The position numbers were made by a program, and so were the translations under genes. 64,000 nt of DNA from Halodesulfovibrio sp. MK-HDV (GTDB lineage: Bacteria > Desulfobacterota > Desulfovibrionia > Desulfovibrionales > Desulfovibrionaceae). Of the stretch, positions 53,532-62,772 are shown in pieces. The first letter of the stretch is position 1. Each line of letters begins with the position of its first letter. Below the pieces are notes generated by a model. The model did not search any database. It worked only from the letters and a program-made list of their open reading frames with translations, and was not told where the DNA came from. The DNA lies in assembly GCF_009914765.1 (NCBI RefSeq), contig NZ_WYDS01000005.1, positions 62,001 through 126,000 of the forward strand. Direction: 5' to 3'.

Positions 53532-53845
53532 CGTGTATTTCTTTGAAGTGTGGGTGTTGTATCGTAGTTTTGGTGCTTTGAAAACTAGTAGCTTTTTCTG
53601 ATAACATTATGAAACGACAATGAATTTTTTAACAAAATTCTTTTTGTAAAGGTTACATACTGATTTGATTGAGAAATCAAACAAAAGAACTTTGATAGTC
53701 ATAACATACCGTTATTTTTCCTGAATGCAGGGCTCTCTGAGCCTTTTCAAAAATGGAAAAATGTTCTAGATAAAAGGCGCCAACAGACTATCTCTTTCCC
53801 TTACTCGGCCGGTCGGGTTTAACACCAGTATCAGGAAGGTGTGCC
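53532..53845. other. Noncoding region between the CheW-like gene and the Rnf operon
   Basis: About 310 AT-rich bases with no gene, holding the promoters of both divergent units; none could be placed firmly. CAGGAAGG at 53832 serves the cytochrome gene. Confidence 0.35.
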
Positions 53846-54247
53846 TTGCCAACGAGATACTTTCCAATCGCAATTTTTACTGCGATTCTTATTGCCGTTA
53901 CATGCTACGGCTTTTTGCGTCCCGCAGAAACTGCGGCCGTACCTATGCGTGTGCTGTTAGATAACAGCGCAGGGATGGTTATTTTTGACCATGCCAAACA
54001 CGTAGATGAGTACGGTGCAGGCTGTGTGGAGTGCCATCATGAGCTTTCAGACGAAGTTGATGATGATGGCAATCTACCGGACGACGCTGAGCCTACATCA
54101 TGTGCCGACTGCCATTCTAAAGTTTCCGATGATCCGGATGTACCTAACTTGATGGATGCTTATCATCAGTCTTGTATGGGTTGTCACGAAGAAAACGGTT
54201 CTGGTCCTTACGAAAAAGATCAGTGTAACCAGTGTCATTTCAAATAG
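53846..54247 (+). CDS. Rnf-associated tetraheme cytochrome c
   Basis: Periplasmic electron carrier placed first in the rnf operon, as known in Desulfovibrio, where it is thought to exchange electrons with Rnf. The 133 residues have an N-terminal membrane/signal segment (6-23) and four heme sites: CVECH (60-64), CADCH (86-90), CMGCH (110-114) and CNQCH (127-131). All are CxxCH, unlike cycA. A very acidic insert (EVDDDGNLPDD) lies between the first two. Start is a TTG behind AGGAAGG; no ATG or GTG is available in frame nearby. The signal may stay uncleaved as an anchor. Confidence 0.85.
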   Translation: MPTRYFPIAIFTAILIAVTCYGFLRPAETAAVPMRVLLDNSAGMVIFDHAKHVDEYGAGCVECHHELSDEVDDDGNLPDDAEPTSCADCHSKVSDDPDVPNLMDAYHQSCMGCHEENGSGPYEKDQCNQCHFK

Positions 54248-54256
54248 GGATGTCTT

Positions 54257-55453
54257 ATGAATAAGAATATTTTCATTCTGACTCATGGGGACACAGGAGC
54301 ATTTGAGACTGGTACAGTTCCTTTCGAAGTGCGCATTCCCCTTAACGGACATGGTAAAAAATCGGTAAAGAAAAAAGCAGAAGTATACCCGGGGCTTCTT
54401 GTGGCAGACCACGAGAACGCTAAAAGCGGTGATATGCATTCTGGCATTACCGGTATTGTAACTGAAGTTACAGACACTCACATCACCATCAAAGCACAAG
54501 AACTTGCTGCTCCGGCGGAAGGTGAAGATCCTAAACCTACGGGTGTGGAACCTGTTGCTCTTGCTTCTTTGGAAGACGCTGAGCTACAGGCTGCGCTTAA
54601 AGGTTTGGGCGTGGACGTTCGTCCGCTCATCAAACGCTGTGATTTGCTTATTGTTAATGCGTTGAACCCTGAACCGGGTATCTCTTACGCAGAAAGCATG
54701 CTTGTACACGCAAAAAGTACCATCAATGCCGGCCTTGATATGCTCAAGCGCCTTTCCCCTGCTGCTAGAACCGTTGTAGCTTTGCCTACCGCTTCTACTG
54801 CAACATTTGATGGTTCAGACATCGCCTTTATCAACCCTCAGTATCCTAACAGCCTTGATGAACTGCTTGTTGCCAACATTACCGGCAAAGAAAGCATGAA
54901 GGGCGTAAATGTTGTTGACCTGCATGCGCTCTATAATCTGGGTGCAGTCGCAGAAAGCGGCATGCCTCTTACACACACTGTTGTTTGTGTAGAAGGTAAA
55001 AACATCGTTGCACCAATTGGTACCCCTGTAGGTGCGTTGCTGAAAGAAGCTTCTATCGAAGTAGCAGACGGCGACACAGTTATTGTGGGCGGCCCAATGC
55101 GCGGTGAAGCCACAGGTGATTTGAACAAAGGCATTGGTAAAAATACCAACGCACTGTTTGTAATGCCTGCAGGTAGTACTGAACCGATTTCCGACCATGC
55201 CTGTTTTAGTTGTGGCGCATGCATAGAGCATTGCCCGTCACGCATTCAGCCGAATATGATTTCCCGATATGTTGAATTCAACGAGCTTGATTTCTGCCGT
55301 CAGGAAAACATTGGCGCATGTATGGAATGTGGATTGTGTACTTACTACTGTCCGGCTCGTCGTCCGATGCTCCAGTTCATCCGTCTTGGAAAACACAAAA
55401 TAGCCCTTGAAGAATCACAGGTTACGGCTTGTGCTCTGCAGGTTGAAGAGTAG
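54257..55453 (+). CDS. rnfC: Rnf complex subunit C
   Basis: Peripheral subunit of the ion-translocating ferredoxin:NAD oxidoreductase. The 398 residues contain the SLBB-like middle part (CDLLIVNALNPEPGISYAE, DGDTVIVGGPMRGEA) and two C-terminal 4Fe-4S sites at C316/319/322/326 and C355/358/361/365. The N-terminal GG-x-HP block that opens most RnfC proteins is not apparent here (it starts NKNIFILTHGDTGAFE), and GGPMMG reads GGPMRG. NADH binding may therefore differ. Ten bases after the cytochrome gene. Confidence 0.9.
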   Translation: MNKNIFILTHGDTGAFETGTVPFEVRIPLNGHGKKSVKKKAEVYPGLLVADHENAKSGDMHSGITGIVTEVTDTHITIKAQELAAPAEGEDPKPTGVEPVALASLEDAELQAALKGLGVDVRPLIKRCDLLIVNALNPEPGISYAESMLVHAKSTINAGLDMLKRLSPAARTVVALPTASTATFDGSDIAFINPQYPNSLDELLVANITGKESMKGVNVVDLHALYNLGAVAESGMPLTHTVVCVEGKNIVAPIGTPVGALLKEASIEVADGDTVIVGGPMRGEATGDLNKGIGKNTNALFVMPAGSTEPISDHACFSCGACIEHCPSRIQPNMISRYVEFNELDFCRQENIGACMECGLCTYYCPARRPMLQFIRLGKHKIALEESQVTACALQVEE

Positions 55454-55462
55454 GGGGATACT

Positions 55463-56422
55463 ATGGCGAAAAAATCTTTGCCCACCGCTCCATTCCTGAC
55501 GGTTGCCTCCGCTCCGCATTTGCATTGCGGTGCTTCCATCAAGGGAATGATGAGTACCATCCTGTTAGCTTTGCTTCCGGCCGTAATCGGCGCGGTATAC
55601 TGGTATGGCATGGACGCTATGCGCGTTATGGCGCTGTCCATTGCTACGGCAGTTATTGTTGAAGCGTTATGCTCCAGGATCATGGAAAAGGAAGTGCGTG
55701 TAGACGATTTTCACGCAGTCGTAACCGGTTTACTTTTTGCGTTTATCCTGCCTGCCGGCGCCGAATGGTGGCTGGTTGTTTCAGGTTCTGCCGCAACAAT
55801 GATTCTTGGTAAAATGCTCTGGGGTAACTTCGGCGGCGCACCTATTAGTGCTATCGCAGTTGGCTGGGCGTTCTGTACCGTATCATGGCCGGTATATATG
55901 AATGTTGATGCTACCATGCTGAATACTACTCTGGTAAACCCGCTTTCCCAGCTTAAGTACTTCGGCATTGATTCCATTGTGGATGCATCAATGTATAACT
56001 ACTTTATTGGCGATCAGCTCGGTGCCCTTGGTGCTGTGCAGGTTGGTGCGTTACTGCTTGGCGGACTTATCTTGCTCGCCCGCCGTGTCATTACATGGGA
56101 AATTCCTGTTGCAACCATCGCAGCTGTGCTGGTTGTAGGCGGAATCTACTATGCAATCGATCCGGAATTGTACGCGAACCCGCTGTTCCATTTGTTTACC
56201 GGCTCTACCATGCTCGCAATCTTCTTTTTGCTGACTGACTTTACTTCCACACCGAATACTCGTGGTGGTAAAATCGTGTTCGGACTCATGGCCGGTTTCC
56301 TTATCATACTCATTCGCACGTACGGTCAGTACGCTGACGGTGTTTTGTTTGCAGTTTTACTCGCAAACATGATCACTCCGCTTTGTGATATGATTAAGCC
56401 TAAACCATTTGGAGCGAGGTAA
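55463..56422 (+). CDS. rnfD: Rnf complex subunit D
   Basis: Membrane subunit with about eight to ten helices in 319 residues, the NqrB/RnfD fold: SAPHLHCGASIKGMM at the N-terminus, VTGLLFAFILPAGAEWW, and LLTDFTSTPNTRGGKIVFGLMAG near the C-terminus. RnfD normally carries FMN on the threonine of an S/T-GAT motif in DAVTGAT. The matching stretch here (149-166, starting DATMLNTTLV) has no GAT, and none occurs elsewhere in the protein. It follows rnfC by 9 bases behind GGGGGAT. Confidence 0.92.
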   Translation: MAKKSLPTAPFLTVASAPHLHCGASIKGMMSTILLALLPAVIGAVYWYGMDAMRVMALSIATAVIVEALCSRIMEKEVRVDDFHAVVTGLLFAFILPAGAEWWLVVSGSAATMILGKMLWGNFGGAPISAIAVGWAFCTVSWPVYMNVDATMLNTTLVNPLSQLKYFGIDSIVDASMYNYFIGDQLGALGAVQVGALLLGGLILLARRVITWEIPVATIAAVLVVGGIYYAIDPELYANPLFHLFTGSTMLAIFFLLTDFTSTPNTRGGKIVFGLMAGFLIILIRTYGQYADGVLFAVLLANMITPLCDMIKPKPFGAR

Positions 56423-56425
56423 GCT

Positions 56426-57007
56426 ATGCGTGAAATCTTAAAGATGATCGTTGTGTTGACCTGCATCGCTGGTATTTCAGGCTTTGCGTTATCTTCTCTT
56501 AAGCAGATGACCGCACCGACCATTGAGTTGCAGTTGCTTACATTTGTACAGGGACCGTCCCTGAAGCAGATCTTGCCTGACTACACGAACGATCCTGTGA
56601 AGGAACGCAAAAAATTCACTAATCCTCTTACCAGCAAGCTTGTAAACGTATTTCCGCTTAAAGTAGATGGACAGCTTAAAGCTGTTGCTATTGAAGGCTT
56701 TGGCGGCGGTTACGGCGACAATATTGGTGTTATGGTCGGGTTCGACCTTGAAAACAATAAGCTTGTCGGTATCGGTATTACCACAATGAAAGAGACTCCG
56801 GGTATTGGTTCACGTATTGCCGAACCCGAATTTCTCAACATCTTCCCGGGGCTTTCTGAAGCCGAAGCCAAGTTGAAGTCTCAAGGTGGCGTGATTGATG
56901 CCCTTTCCGGGGCAACAATTTCCTCCGAGGGTGCTGTGGTAGCTGTTCAAGATGCTGGTAAAATATACAGCGTATTGAAAGAAGAGATTCTTCAAGCCTT
57001 TAAATAG
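56426..57007 (+). CDS. rnfG: Rnf complex subunit G
   Basis: Periplasmic FMN-bearing subunit with one N-terminal membrane helix (about 6-26), 193 residues. The flavinylation site is intact: SGAT at 161-164, with Thr164 the FMN acceptor for ApbE, in the sequence VIDALSGATISSEGAV. Other family blocks are GFGGGYGDNIGVMVGFD and MKETPGIGSRI. Three bases after rnfD; GAGG precedes the ATG. Confidence 0.93.
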   Translation: MREILKMIVVLTCIAGISGFALSSLKQMTAPTIELQLLTFVQGPSLKQILPDYTNDPVKERKKFTNPLTSKLVNVFPLKVDGQLKAVAIEGFGGGYGDNIGVMVGFDLENNKLVGIGITTMKETPGIGSRIAEPEFLNIFPGLSEAEAKLKSQGGVIDALSGATISSEGAVVAVQDAGKIYSVLKEEILQAFK

Positions 57008-57060
57008 GCACTGGAAGAAGAACGTGAACGCGCGGTAATACGCGCTGTGAGGAGAAAAGC

Positions 57061-57732
57061 ATGGCCACCGTATGGAAAGAGTTTTCCAAGGGCCTATGGG
57101 CAGAATTGCCACCGTTTCGACTCCTGTTAGGTTTGTGTCCGACTCTTGCGGTCACCACAACGGCGGAAAACGGTTTAGGCATGGGCATGGCGGTAGTATT
57201 TGTTATTACCTTGTCCAGTTTCCTTGTCTCATTGATCCGTAAAGTTATTCCTAAAAAAGTACGTATTGCTTGTTATATTACCATTGCTGCATCTCTTGTT
57301 GTAGCTGTGGAATTGCTGATGCAGGCATACGCTTATCCTTTATATCAGCAGCTTGGTATTTTCGTACCACTTATTGTTGTTAACTGCCTTATCTTAGGCA
57401 GGGCGGAAGCATTTGCAGGTAAAAACCCTGTGCACATGGCTGTTGCAGATGGCCTTGGCATGGGTATCGGTTTTACTCTGTCACTTACTTTCCTTGGTGC
57501 AGTTCGAGAATTATTCGGTACCGGCTCCGTGTTCGGTATAGAGATTCTCGGTGGTTCCTTCGAACCTGTTGGTTTTATGATTGCTGCTCCGGGTGCATTT
57601 GTTGCGCTTGGTCTTATTCTCGCAGGCATGAACTACCTGAGCATTGTTCAGGCAAAACGCCGCGGTGAACCAGCACCGGAAAACCCGTCTACAGGTTGCG
57701 CCGCTTGTCGTGCCTGTGCAGGCCACAAGTAA
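57061..57732 (+). CDS. rnfE: Rnf complex subunit E
   Basis: Membrane subunit, 223 residues with six helices. The family N-terminus FSKGLWAELPPFRLLLGLCPTLAVT holds the cysteine that helps bind the membrane-buried iron-sulfur centre shared with RnfA, and the second site NCLILGRAEAFA is present. The C-terminus carries a cysteine-rich tail (TGCAACRACAGHK) after the last helix. GAGGAGA lies before the ATG. Confidence 0.93.
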   Translation: MATVWKEFSKGLWAELPPFRLLLGLCPTLAVTTTAENGLGMGMAVVFVITLSSFLVSLIRKVIPKKVRIACYITIAASLVVAVELLMQAYAYPLYQQLGIFVPLIVVNCLILGRAEAFAGKNPVHMAVADGLGMGIGFTLSLTFLGAVRELFGTGSVFGIEILGGSFEPVGFMIAAPGAFVALGLILAGMNYLSIVQAKRRGEPAPENPSTGCAACRACAGHK

Positions 57733-57748
57733 CTGGAGGTAGTATAGT

Positions 57749-58324
57749 ATGGATTATTTCCTGATTTTTATCTCCGCGATCTTTGTTAACAACATCGTTC
57801 TTGCTCAGTATCTGGGACAGTGCCCGTACCTTGGTTGCTCCAAGGAAAAGGGTGTCTCTCTCGGTATGGGTGGTGCGGTTATCTTTGTTATGGTTATTGC
57901 GACCCCGCTTACATGGCTTATTCAGGAGTACGTGCTCCTGCCGCTTGATCTCGGGTACTTGCAGACCATTATGTTTATTCTCGTCATCGCATCACTTGTA
58001 CAGCTTGTTGAGATGTTCCTGAAGAAATCTGTTCCGCCGCTTTACAACGCGCTCGGTATTTTTCTTCCGCTCATTACAACAAACTGCGCGGTGCTTGGTG
58101 TGGCAATTCTCGTTCAGCGTAAAGAATTCGACCTCGGCCTTTCTATCTTCTACTCATTCGCTTCCGGCTTAGGTTTTTTACTCGCTCTCGTTTTACTTGC
58201 CGCCATTCGCGAACGACTGGAAGTTACCCATCTGCCAAAGTCCATGCAGGGCGTTCCTGCTGCACTGGTGATGGCTGGTATCATGTCTCTGTCCTTCATG
58301 GCCTTTAAGGGCATGATCTCTTAG
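57749..58324 (+). CDS. rnfA: Rnf complex subunit A
   Basis: Membrane subunit homologous to RnfE, in inverted topology; 191 residues and six helices. Conserved blocks: NNIVLAQYLGQCPYLGCSKEKGVSLGMG and PLITTNCAVLGVAIL, each with the cysteine for the shared iron-sulfur centre. It usually starts ILISAVLVNNFVL; here LIFISAIFVNNIVL. TGGAGG precedes the ATG; 16 bases after rnfE. Confidence 0.95.
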   Translation: MDYFLIFISAIFVNNIVLAQYLGQCPYLGCSKEKGVSLGMGGAVIFVMVIATPLTWLIQEYVLLPLDLGYLQTIMFILVIASLVQLVEMFLKKSVPPLYNALGIFLPLITTNCAVLGVAILVQRKEFDLGLSIFYSFASGLGFLLALVLLAAIRERLEVTHLPKSMQGVPAALVMAGIMSLSFMAFKGMIS

Positions 58325-58381
58325 GCGCAGGGTTCTATGCATGTGACTCCCCTTGCGGGATAAACCAACAAGGATAGCATT

Positions 58382-59284
58382 ATGGTTTTGACATCTGTCC
58401 TTTCATTGCTAGCTCTGGGCTTTTTCTGCGCGGTTGTGCTGTCTGCAGCATCCCGTGTCTTCTATGTAGAAGAAGATCCAAGAGTAGAGGCAATCTGCGA
58501 AGCGCTTCCGGGTGCTAACTGCGGTGGTTGTGGTTATGCAGGCTGTGAAGCCTACGCCATCGCCGTAATTACTGACCCAGATGTATCTGCCGGCCTTTGT
58601 TGTGCTGGTGGTGCAGACGTTTGCGTCGCAGTTTCAGAACTCTCCGGCAAATCTGCCGGTGGCGATGATCCGGAAATCTCCTTCCGCCGTTGTGTGAAGG
58701 ATGAAGGCAAAGTACAAAAGAAATTCGGGTATCAGGGTGTTCTGTCTTGTACCGCAGCCAGTTTGCTGCAAGATGGCTCTGACGCTTGTAAATACTCCTG
58801 TCTTGGCTACGGCGACTGTGTAACAGCATGTCCGTTTGATGCCATGTACATTGAGAACGATCTGGTTGTGATTGATCCTGATAAGTGTGTCGCTTGTGGC
58901 GCATGTATCAACGTTTGTCCGAATCAGGTTCTCGAAATGATTCCGCGTCGCGCACGCGTTCAGGTTTTCTGTTCTACCCAGGACAAAATGAAAGCTGTTA
59001 TGGATGTGTGTGAAGCCGGTTGTATCAACTGCATGAAGTGCGTGAAGAAGTGCCCTGCAAAGGTTATTTCCCACGTTAACGGTCAGATTAGAATCGATCA
59101 GGCAGCTTGTCTTGCCTACGGTCCTGATTGTGAAGAAATATGTGTTGATGTGTGCCCGCGTGACATTCTGCGTCTCATGTGTCCTGTTGGCATTACCGCC
59201 AAAGCGCAGGAAGCTGCAGTTGCTAAAAAAGCAGCTGAAGTTGCCAAGGCTGCAGAAGCAGAAAAACCACAGGCAAACGCCTAA
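58382..59284 (+). CDS. rnfB: Rnf complex subunit B
   Basis: Ferredoxin-accepting subunit on the cytoplasmic side, 300 residues. It begins with a membrane helix (4-24), then the RnfB cluster site ANCGGCGYAGCEAYA with C47, C50, C55 and a further Cys at 73. Ferredoxin-type sites follow: C136/140/146/150, C169/172/175/179, C214/217/220/224 and C243/250/254/258. This gives more clusters than in E. coli RnfB. The tail is Ala/Lys-rich (AKAAEAEKP). CAAGGAT precedes the ATG. Confidence 0.93.
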   Translation: MVLTSVLSLLALGFFCAVVLSAASRVFYVEEDPRVEAICEALPGANCGGCGYAGCEAYAIAVITDPDVSAGLCCAGGADVCVAVSELSGKSAGGDDPEISFRRCVKDEGKVQKKFGYQGVLSCTAASLLQDGSDACKYSCLGYGDCVTACPFDAMYIENDLVVIDPDKCVACGACINVCPNQVLEMIPRRARVQVFCSTQDKMKAVMDVCEAGCINCMKCVKKCPAKVISHVNGQIRIDQAACLAYGPDCEEICVDVCPRDILRLMCPVGITAKAQEAAVAKKAAEVAKAAEAEKPQANA

Positions 59285-59298
59285 TAGGAGCGAAGACT

Positions 59299-60309
59299 AT
59301 GACTACTTCTCGTCGACAGTTCCTGCAGGCCTGCGGTATGCTCGGTCTTGGTGCCGCCGTAACCGGCATGCCAGCAGTAGCATCAGCCGCACGTGTGGGT
59401 GACGAATACAAAGTGCAGGAAACCCGTTTTATGATGGGTACTGTGGTAACTATTACTGCGCTGCATCCTTCCAAACAGCTTGGACAGGAAGCAATCGGTC
59501 GCAGTTTTGAAGAGATGACACGCCTTGAGGCGCTTCTCAGCCGTTACCAGAGTGACTCTCCTATTTCTGTGTTAAACAGAGACGGTCGTGTTTCCGGCAT
59601 TCCACAGGAACTTGCAGAAGTTGTGCGCAGCGCACGGTTAATCAGCAGGCTTTCTGATAAAGCATTTGATGTTACTATCAAGCCAGTTGTTGATCTCTAC
59701 AACGAGAAAGCCAACCTTAATGGCGAAATGGTACTTTCAAAAGCTGAGTTCGAAGAAGCACTGTCTCTCGTAGATGCTGATTCCCTTATCCAGAAACGTG
59801 ATTCTATTCGCCTTAACCGCGAAGGAATGGGCGTTACTCTGGATGGTATCGCAAAAGGCTACATCGTGGATAAAGCATCCGCAGTTCTTGCTGCATATGG
59901 TGCTAAGAATCACATGATCAACGCTGGTGGCGATATTCGAACAATGGGTGAAAAAGCTGGCAGCAAGCCTTGGGTTATTGCTGTGCAGGACCCGGAAAAG
60001 AAAGGCAACTACCCTGCGGTTATTCAAATGACGACAGGCGCGCTTGCTACTTCTGGTGGCTACGAAGTGTTCTACGACAAGAACCACATGTACCACCATC
60101 TGGTAAGTCCTCAGTCCGGCATGAGCCCGAACAATGTGGCTTCTGTCTCTGTTATGGCTCCAAGCGTAATGGAAGCGGACGCCCTTGCAACAGCAGCATT
60201 TATTATGCAGTCCCGTCGCGGTCTTCAGTTCATTGAGTCTCTTAATGGACGCGAAGCCCTTTTTGTGACGAAAGACGGTATGAAAATGAGTACGCCTCAG
60301 TTCGGCTAG
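59299..60309 (+). CDS. apbE: FAD:protein FMN transferase
   Basis: Attaches FMN covalently to the threonine of RnfG-type proteins in the periplasm. The 336 residues start with a twin-arginine-like signal (SRRQFLQACGMLGLGAA, cleavage near ASAA). The ApbE domain shows METRFMMGTVV-like opening (QETRFMMGTVVTI), NAGGDIRTMG, LATSGGYEVFYDKNHMYHHLVSPQSG and ASVSVMAPSVMEADALATAAF. Last gene of the rnf operon, with AGGAG before its ATG. Its presence fits the intact SGAT site of RnfG. Confidence 0.94.
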   Translation: MTTSRRQFLQACGMLGLGAAVTGMPAVASAARVGDEYKVQETRFMMGTVVTITALHPSKQLGQEAIGRSFEEMTRLEALLSRYQSDSPISVLNRDGRVSGIPQELAEVVRSARLISRLSDKAFDVTIKPVVDLYNEKANLNGEMVLSKAEFEEALSLVDADSLIQKRDSIRLNREGMGVTLDGIAKGYIVDKASAVLAAYGAKNHMINAGGDIRTMGEKAGSKPWVIAVQDPEKKGNYPAVIQMTTGALATSGGYEVFYDKNHMYHHLVSPQSGMSPNNVASVSVMAPSVMEADALATAAFIMQSRRGLQFIESLNGREALFVTKDGMKMSTPQFG

Positions 60310-60330
60310 TTGTTGTACTAGTAAGAAACG

Positions 60331-60369
60331 TAAAAATGCCAGTCTGCAATGCAGACTGGCATTTTTTTA
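60331..60369 (+). terminator. Rho-independent terminator of the rnf operon
   Basis: AAAAATGCCAGTCTGC, loop, GCAGACTGGCATTTTTTT. Confidence 0.93.
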
Positions 60370-60503
60370 TATGTAGTAAATTTTATGTAGGAAATATGGC
60401 GCGATAGTAACATTAAGTTGTACATGTATTACATTGAAAATAGAAACGTTTAACAATCAAACAATAATTTTTAGCATTTACTTATTATATTTTACAGTAG
60501 CAC

Positions 60504-60530
60504 TATAGTTTCTAATTCTTCTGCCGATTA
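60504..60530 (+). promoter_or_regulatory. Sigma-28 (FliA) promoter of the chemoreceptor gene
   Basis: TATAGTTT, 11 bases, GCCGATTA; consensus is TAAAGTTT-N11-GCCGATAA. The match is 7 of 8 at both elements and the spacing is exact. It lies about 30 bases before the start codon, so the gene belongs to the late flagellar class. Confidence 0.8.
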
Positions 60531-60560
60531 AATTCTGTGAAATTTTAGGGGGAAGATATA

Positions 60561-62702
60561 ATGAGATTAGATTCAATTAAAGTACGAATAACATCATTCG
60601 CAGGTGTTACTCTGTTTATTGTTATGGCTGCATTAATTACTGTATCCGGTGTTACATTGTGGAACACATCTTCAAAGGACGCGCTTGTAAATGCGGAAGC
60701 TTTAGCGACTGCCTATTCCAGTAAGACTCAGGATCAGATGAATCAGGCAATTACTATAGCCCGTACTGTAGCTGTTTCTCTGGGCGGCATGAGAGAATCC
60801 ATGTATCTGAGCAGAGAAGCGGTTGATACGATGCTGCAGAACATTTTGGGTGCAAACCCTGCCGCCCTGGCTTCTTTTACCTTGTGGGATACGGATGCCT
60901 TTGATGGACGCGACAGCATCTATGCGAATGATGAAGGTCACGACAGCACAGGCAGGTATCTTCCGTATTGGTCGCGTGGAGCAGGCGGTACATATATTGT
61001 TGAACCACTAGTGGATTATGATACGTCCGATTACTACCAGCTTCCTAAGCGGACTAGACAGGAAGCTGTGACGGACCCTTATTTCTATAGCGTACAGGGA
61101 AAAGACGAATTCATTACTTCACTGGTAAGTCCTATTTTGGTGAAAGAAAAATTTGTTGGCATCGCAGGAATCGATATTAATTTAGGATTTCTTGAAGAAG
61201 CAGCTGAACAACAACACATGTTTGATGATACCGGTGAAGTGGTCGTTATTGCCAATCATGGGGCGATTGTTGCTCATTCAGGCCAACCAGAATCCATTGG
61301 ACGCAAGATTAACAATATCTATCCAGAATTGCCTGAGCTTGGTCGGTTGGTGCAAAATGGCGAAGCACGTGTTTTATTCAACAAAAATTTACATAGATAC
61401 CAGATTGTAAAACCTATCCAGATTGGTAAATCGCCGACTCCGTGGAGTGTTATGGTGACCTTGCCGGAAAGCTACATTGCCGACAAAGCCACAGAAGAAG
61501 TAACAACCCTTGTTCTGACAGCAATCGGATTAATTTTTCTCGGGCTTATCACAATGTGGTTTGTTGCTTCCCGCGTTGCAAATCCTATGATTCTTATGTC
61601 TAAAGCTGCAAATGATGTGGCGAAATCTTCATTTCAAGATCTGTCGACGATTCCAGATGAAAGTAACTTTTCTGGTGAATTACTCGATATGCATAGTGCC
61701 TTGAAGAGCATGTGCACACAGGCCGTGGATGCCCTTGCAGATGCAGACGCACAGTCGCGTGAAGCAAGAGATAAGGCACGCATTGCAGAGCAGGCAGTTC
61801 GCGAAAGTGAACAGGCTAAGCTGGAAGGTGAGCAAGCGACTCAGCGCGGTATTGCAGAAGCTGCTTCACGAATTCAACATATTGTTGAGCGTGTTTCTTC
61901 AGCTTCTGAACAATTGTTTGCGTTGGTAAATCAGTCCAGTCAGGGCGCAGAAGTTCAACGTGACCGTATGACTGAAACTGCTACAGCCATGGAAGAAATG
62001 AACGCTACGGTTCTTGAAGTTGCTAAAAACGCCTCCGAAGCCGCTGGTAACGCGGATGCAGCAAAAGGGCGGGCAGCTGAGGGCGCCACAATAGTGAACC
62101 ATGTTGTGGGCTCCATCACTGAGATCAATCGTCAGGTTGTGGATATGAAATCAGGTCTCGATGATTTGGGGATTCAGGCTGAAGGCATTGGTCAGGTCAT
62201 GGATGTTATTTCAGATATTGCAGACCAAACCAACTTGCTAGCTCTGAACGCTGCCATTGAAGCAGCGCGCGCAGGAGATGCAGGACGCGGGTTCGCCGTT
62301 GTTGCTGATGAAGTGCGCAAGCTGGCAGAAAAAACCATGACAGCCACACACGAAGTCGGCAAATCCATCGCTTCAATTCAGGCAGGAACACGTCATAATA
62401 TCAAAAGTATGGAAGAAGTTGCTGTTGTGGTGAAAAGCAGTACAGAACAGGCGCAGCAGTCTGGAACTTCTCTCACAAATATTGTGACAATCGCTGAATC
62501 CACAGCGGATCAGGTTCGGGCTATCGCAACAGCATCGGAAGAGCAGGCTGCTACTTCTGAACAAATTAATCGCGGTACTGAAGAAGTGAACCGCATCAGT
62601 GGTGAGACTAATGAATCCATGGGGCAGGCTTCCAGCGCTCTTGTGGAACTTTCTGCATTGACAGATGAATTAGCTTCAATCGTACGGGAAATGCAAAAAT
62701 AG
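60561..62702 (+). CDS. Methyl-accepting chemotaxis protein, dCache type
   Basis: Membrane chemoreceptor of 713 residues. A helix at about 8-32, a periplasmic double-Cache sensor (about 33-310, with [21 protein letters not shown] and [14 protein letters not shown]), and a second helix at 317-337. Then come a HAMP domain and a long cytoplasmic signalling rod with the hairpin tip [42 protein letters not shown]. It ends SIVREMQK, without a CheR-binding pentapeptide. dCache domains often bind amino acids or other small carboxylates; the ligand is not known. ATG behind AGGGGGAAG. Confidence 0.93.
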   Translation: MRLDSIKVRITSFAGVTLFIVMAALITVSGVTLWNTSSKDALVNAEALATAYSSKTQDQMNQAITIARTVAVSLGGMRESMYLSREAVDTMLQNILGANPAALASFTLWDTDAFDGRDSIYANDEGHDSTGRYLPYWSRGAGGTYIVEPLVDYDTSDYYQLPKRTRQEAVTDPYFYSVQGKDEFITSLVSPILVKEKFVGIAGIDINLGFLEEAAEQQHMFDDTGEVVVIANHGAIVAHSGQPESIGRKINNIYPELPELGRLVQNGEARVLFNKNLHRYQIVKPIQIGKSPTPWSVMVTLPESYIADKATEEVTTLVLTAIGLIFLGLITMWFVASRVANPMILMSKAANDVAKSSFQDLSTIPDESNFSGELLDMHSALKSMCTQAVDALADADAQSREARDKARIAEQAVRESEQAKLEGEQATQRGIAEAASRIQHIVERVSSASEQLFALVNQSSQGAEVQRDRMTETATAMEEMNATVLEVAKNASEAAGNADAAKGRAAEGATIVNHVVGSITEINRQVVDMKSGLDDLGIQAEGIGQVMDVISDIADQTNLLALNAAIEAARAGDAGRGFAVVADEVRKLAEKTMTATHEVGKSIASIQAGTRHNIKSMEEVAVVVKSSTEQAQQSGTSLTNIVTIAESTADQVRAIATASEEQAATSEQINRGTEEVNRISGETNESMGQASSALVELSALTDELASIVREMQK

Positions 62703-62732
62703 TAGCCCGTAGGGTGTAATCTCACTATATCT

Positions 62733-62772
62733 CAAACGGGATTGTCTGAAGGTATTCAGATGGTCCCGTTTG
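62733..62772 (+). terminator. Rho-independent terminator of the chemoreceptor gene
   Basis: CAAACGGGA ... TCCCGTTTG with an inner stem GTCTGAA / TTCAGAT and a T-rich tail. Confidence 0.8.
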
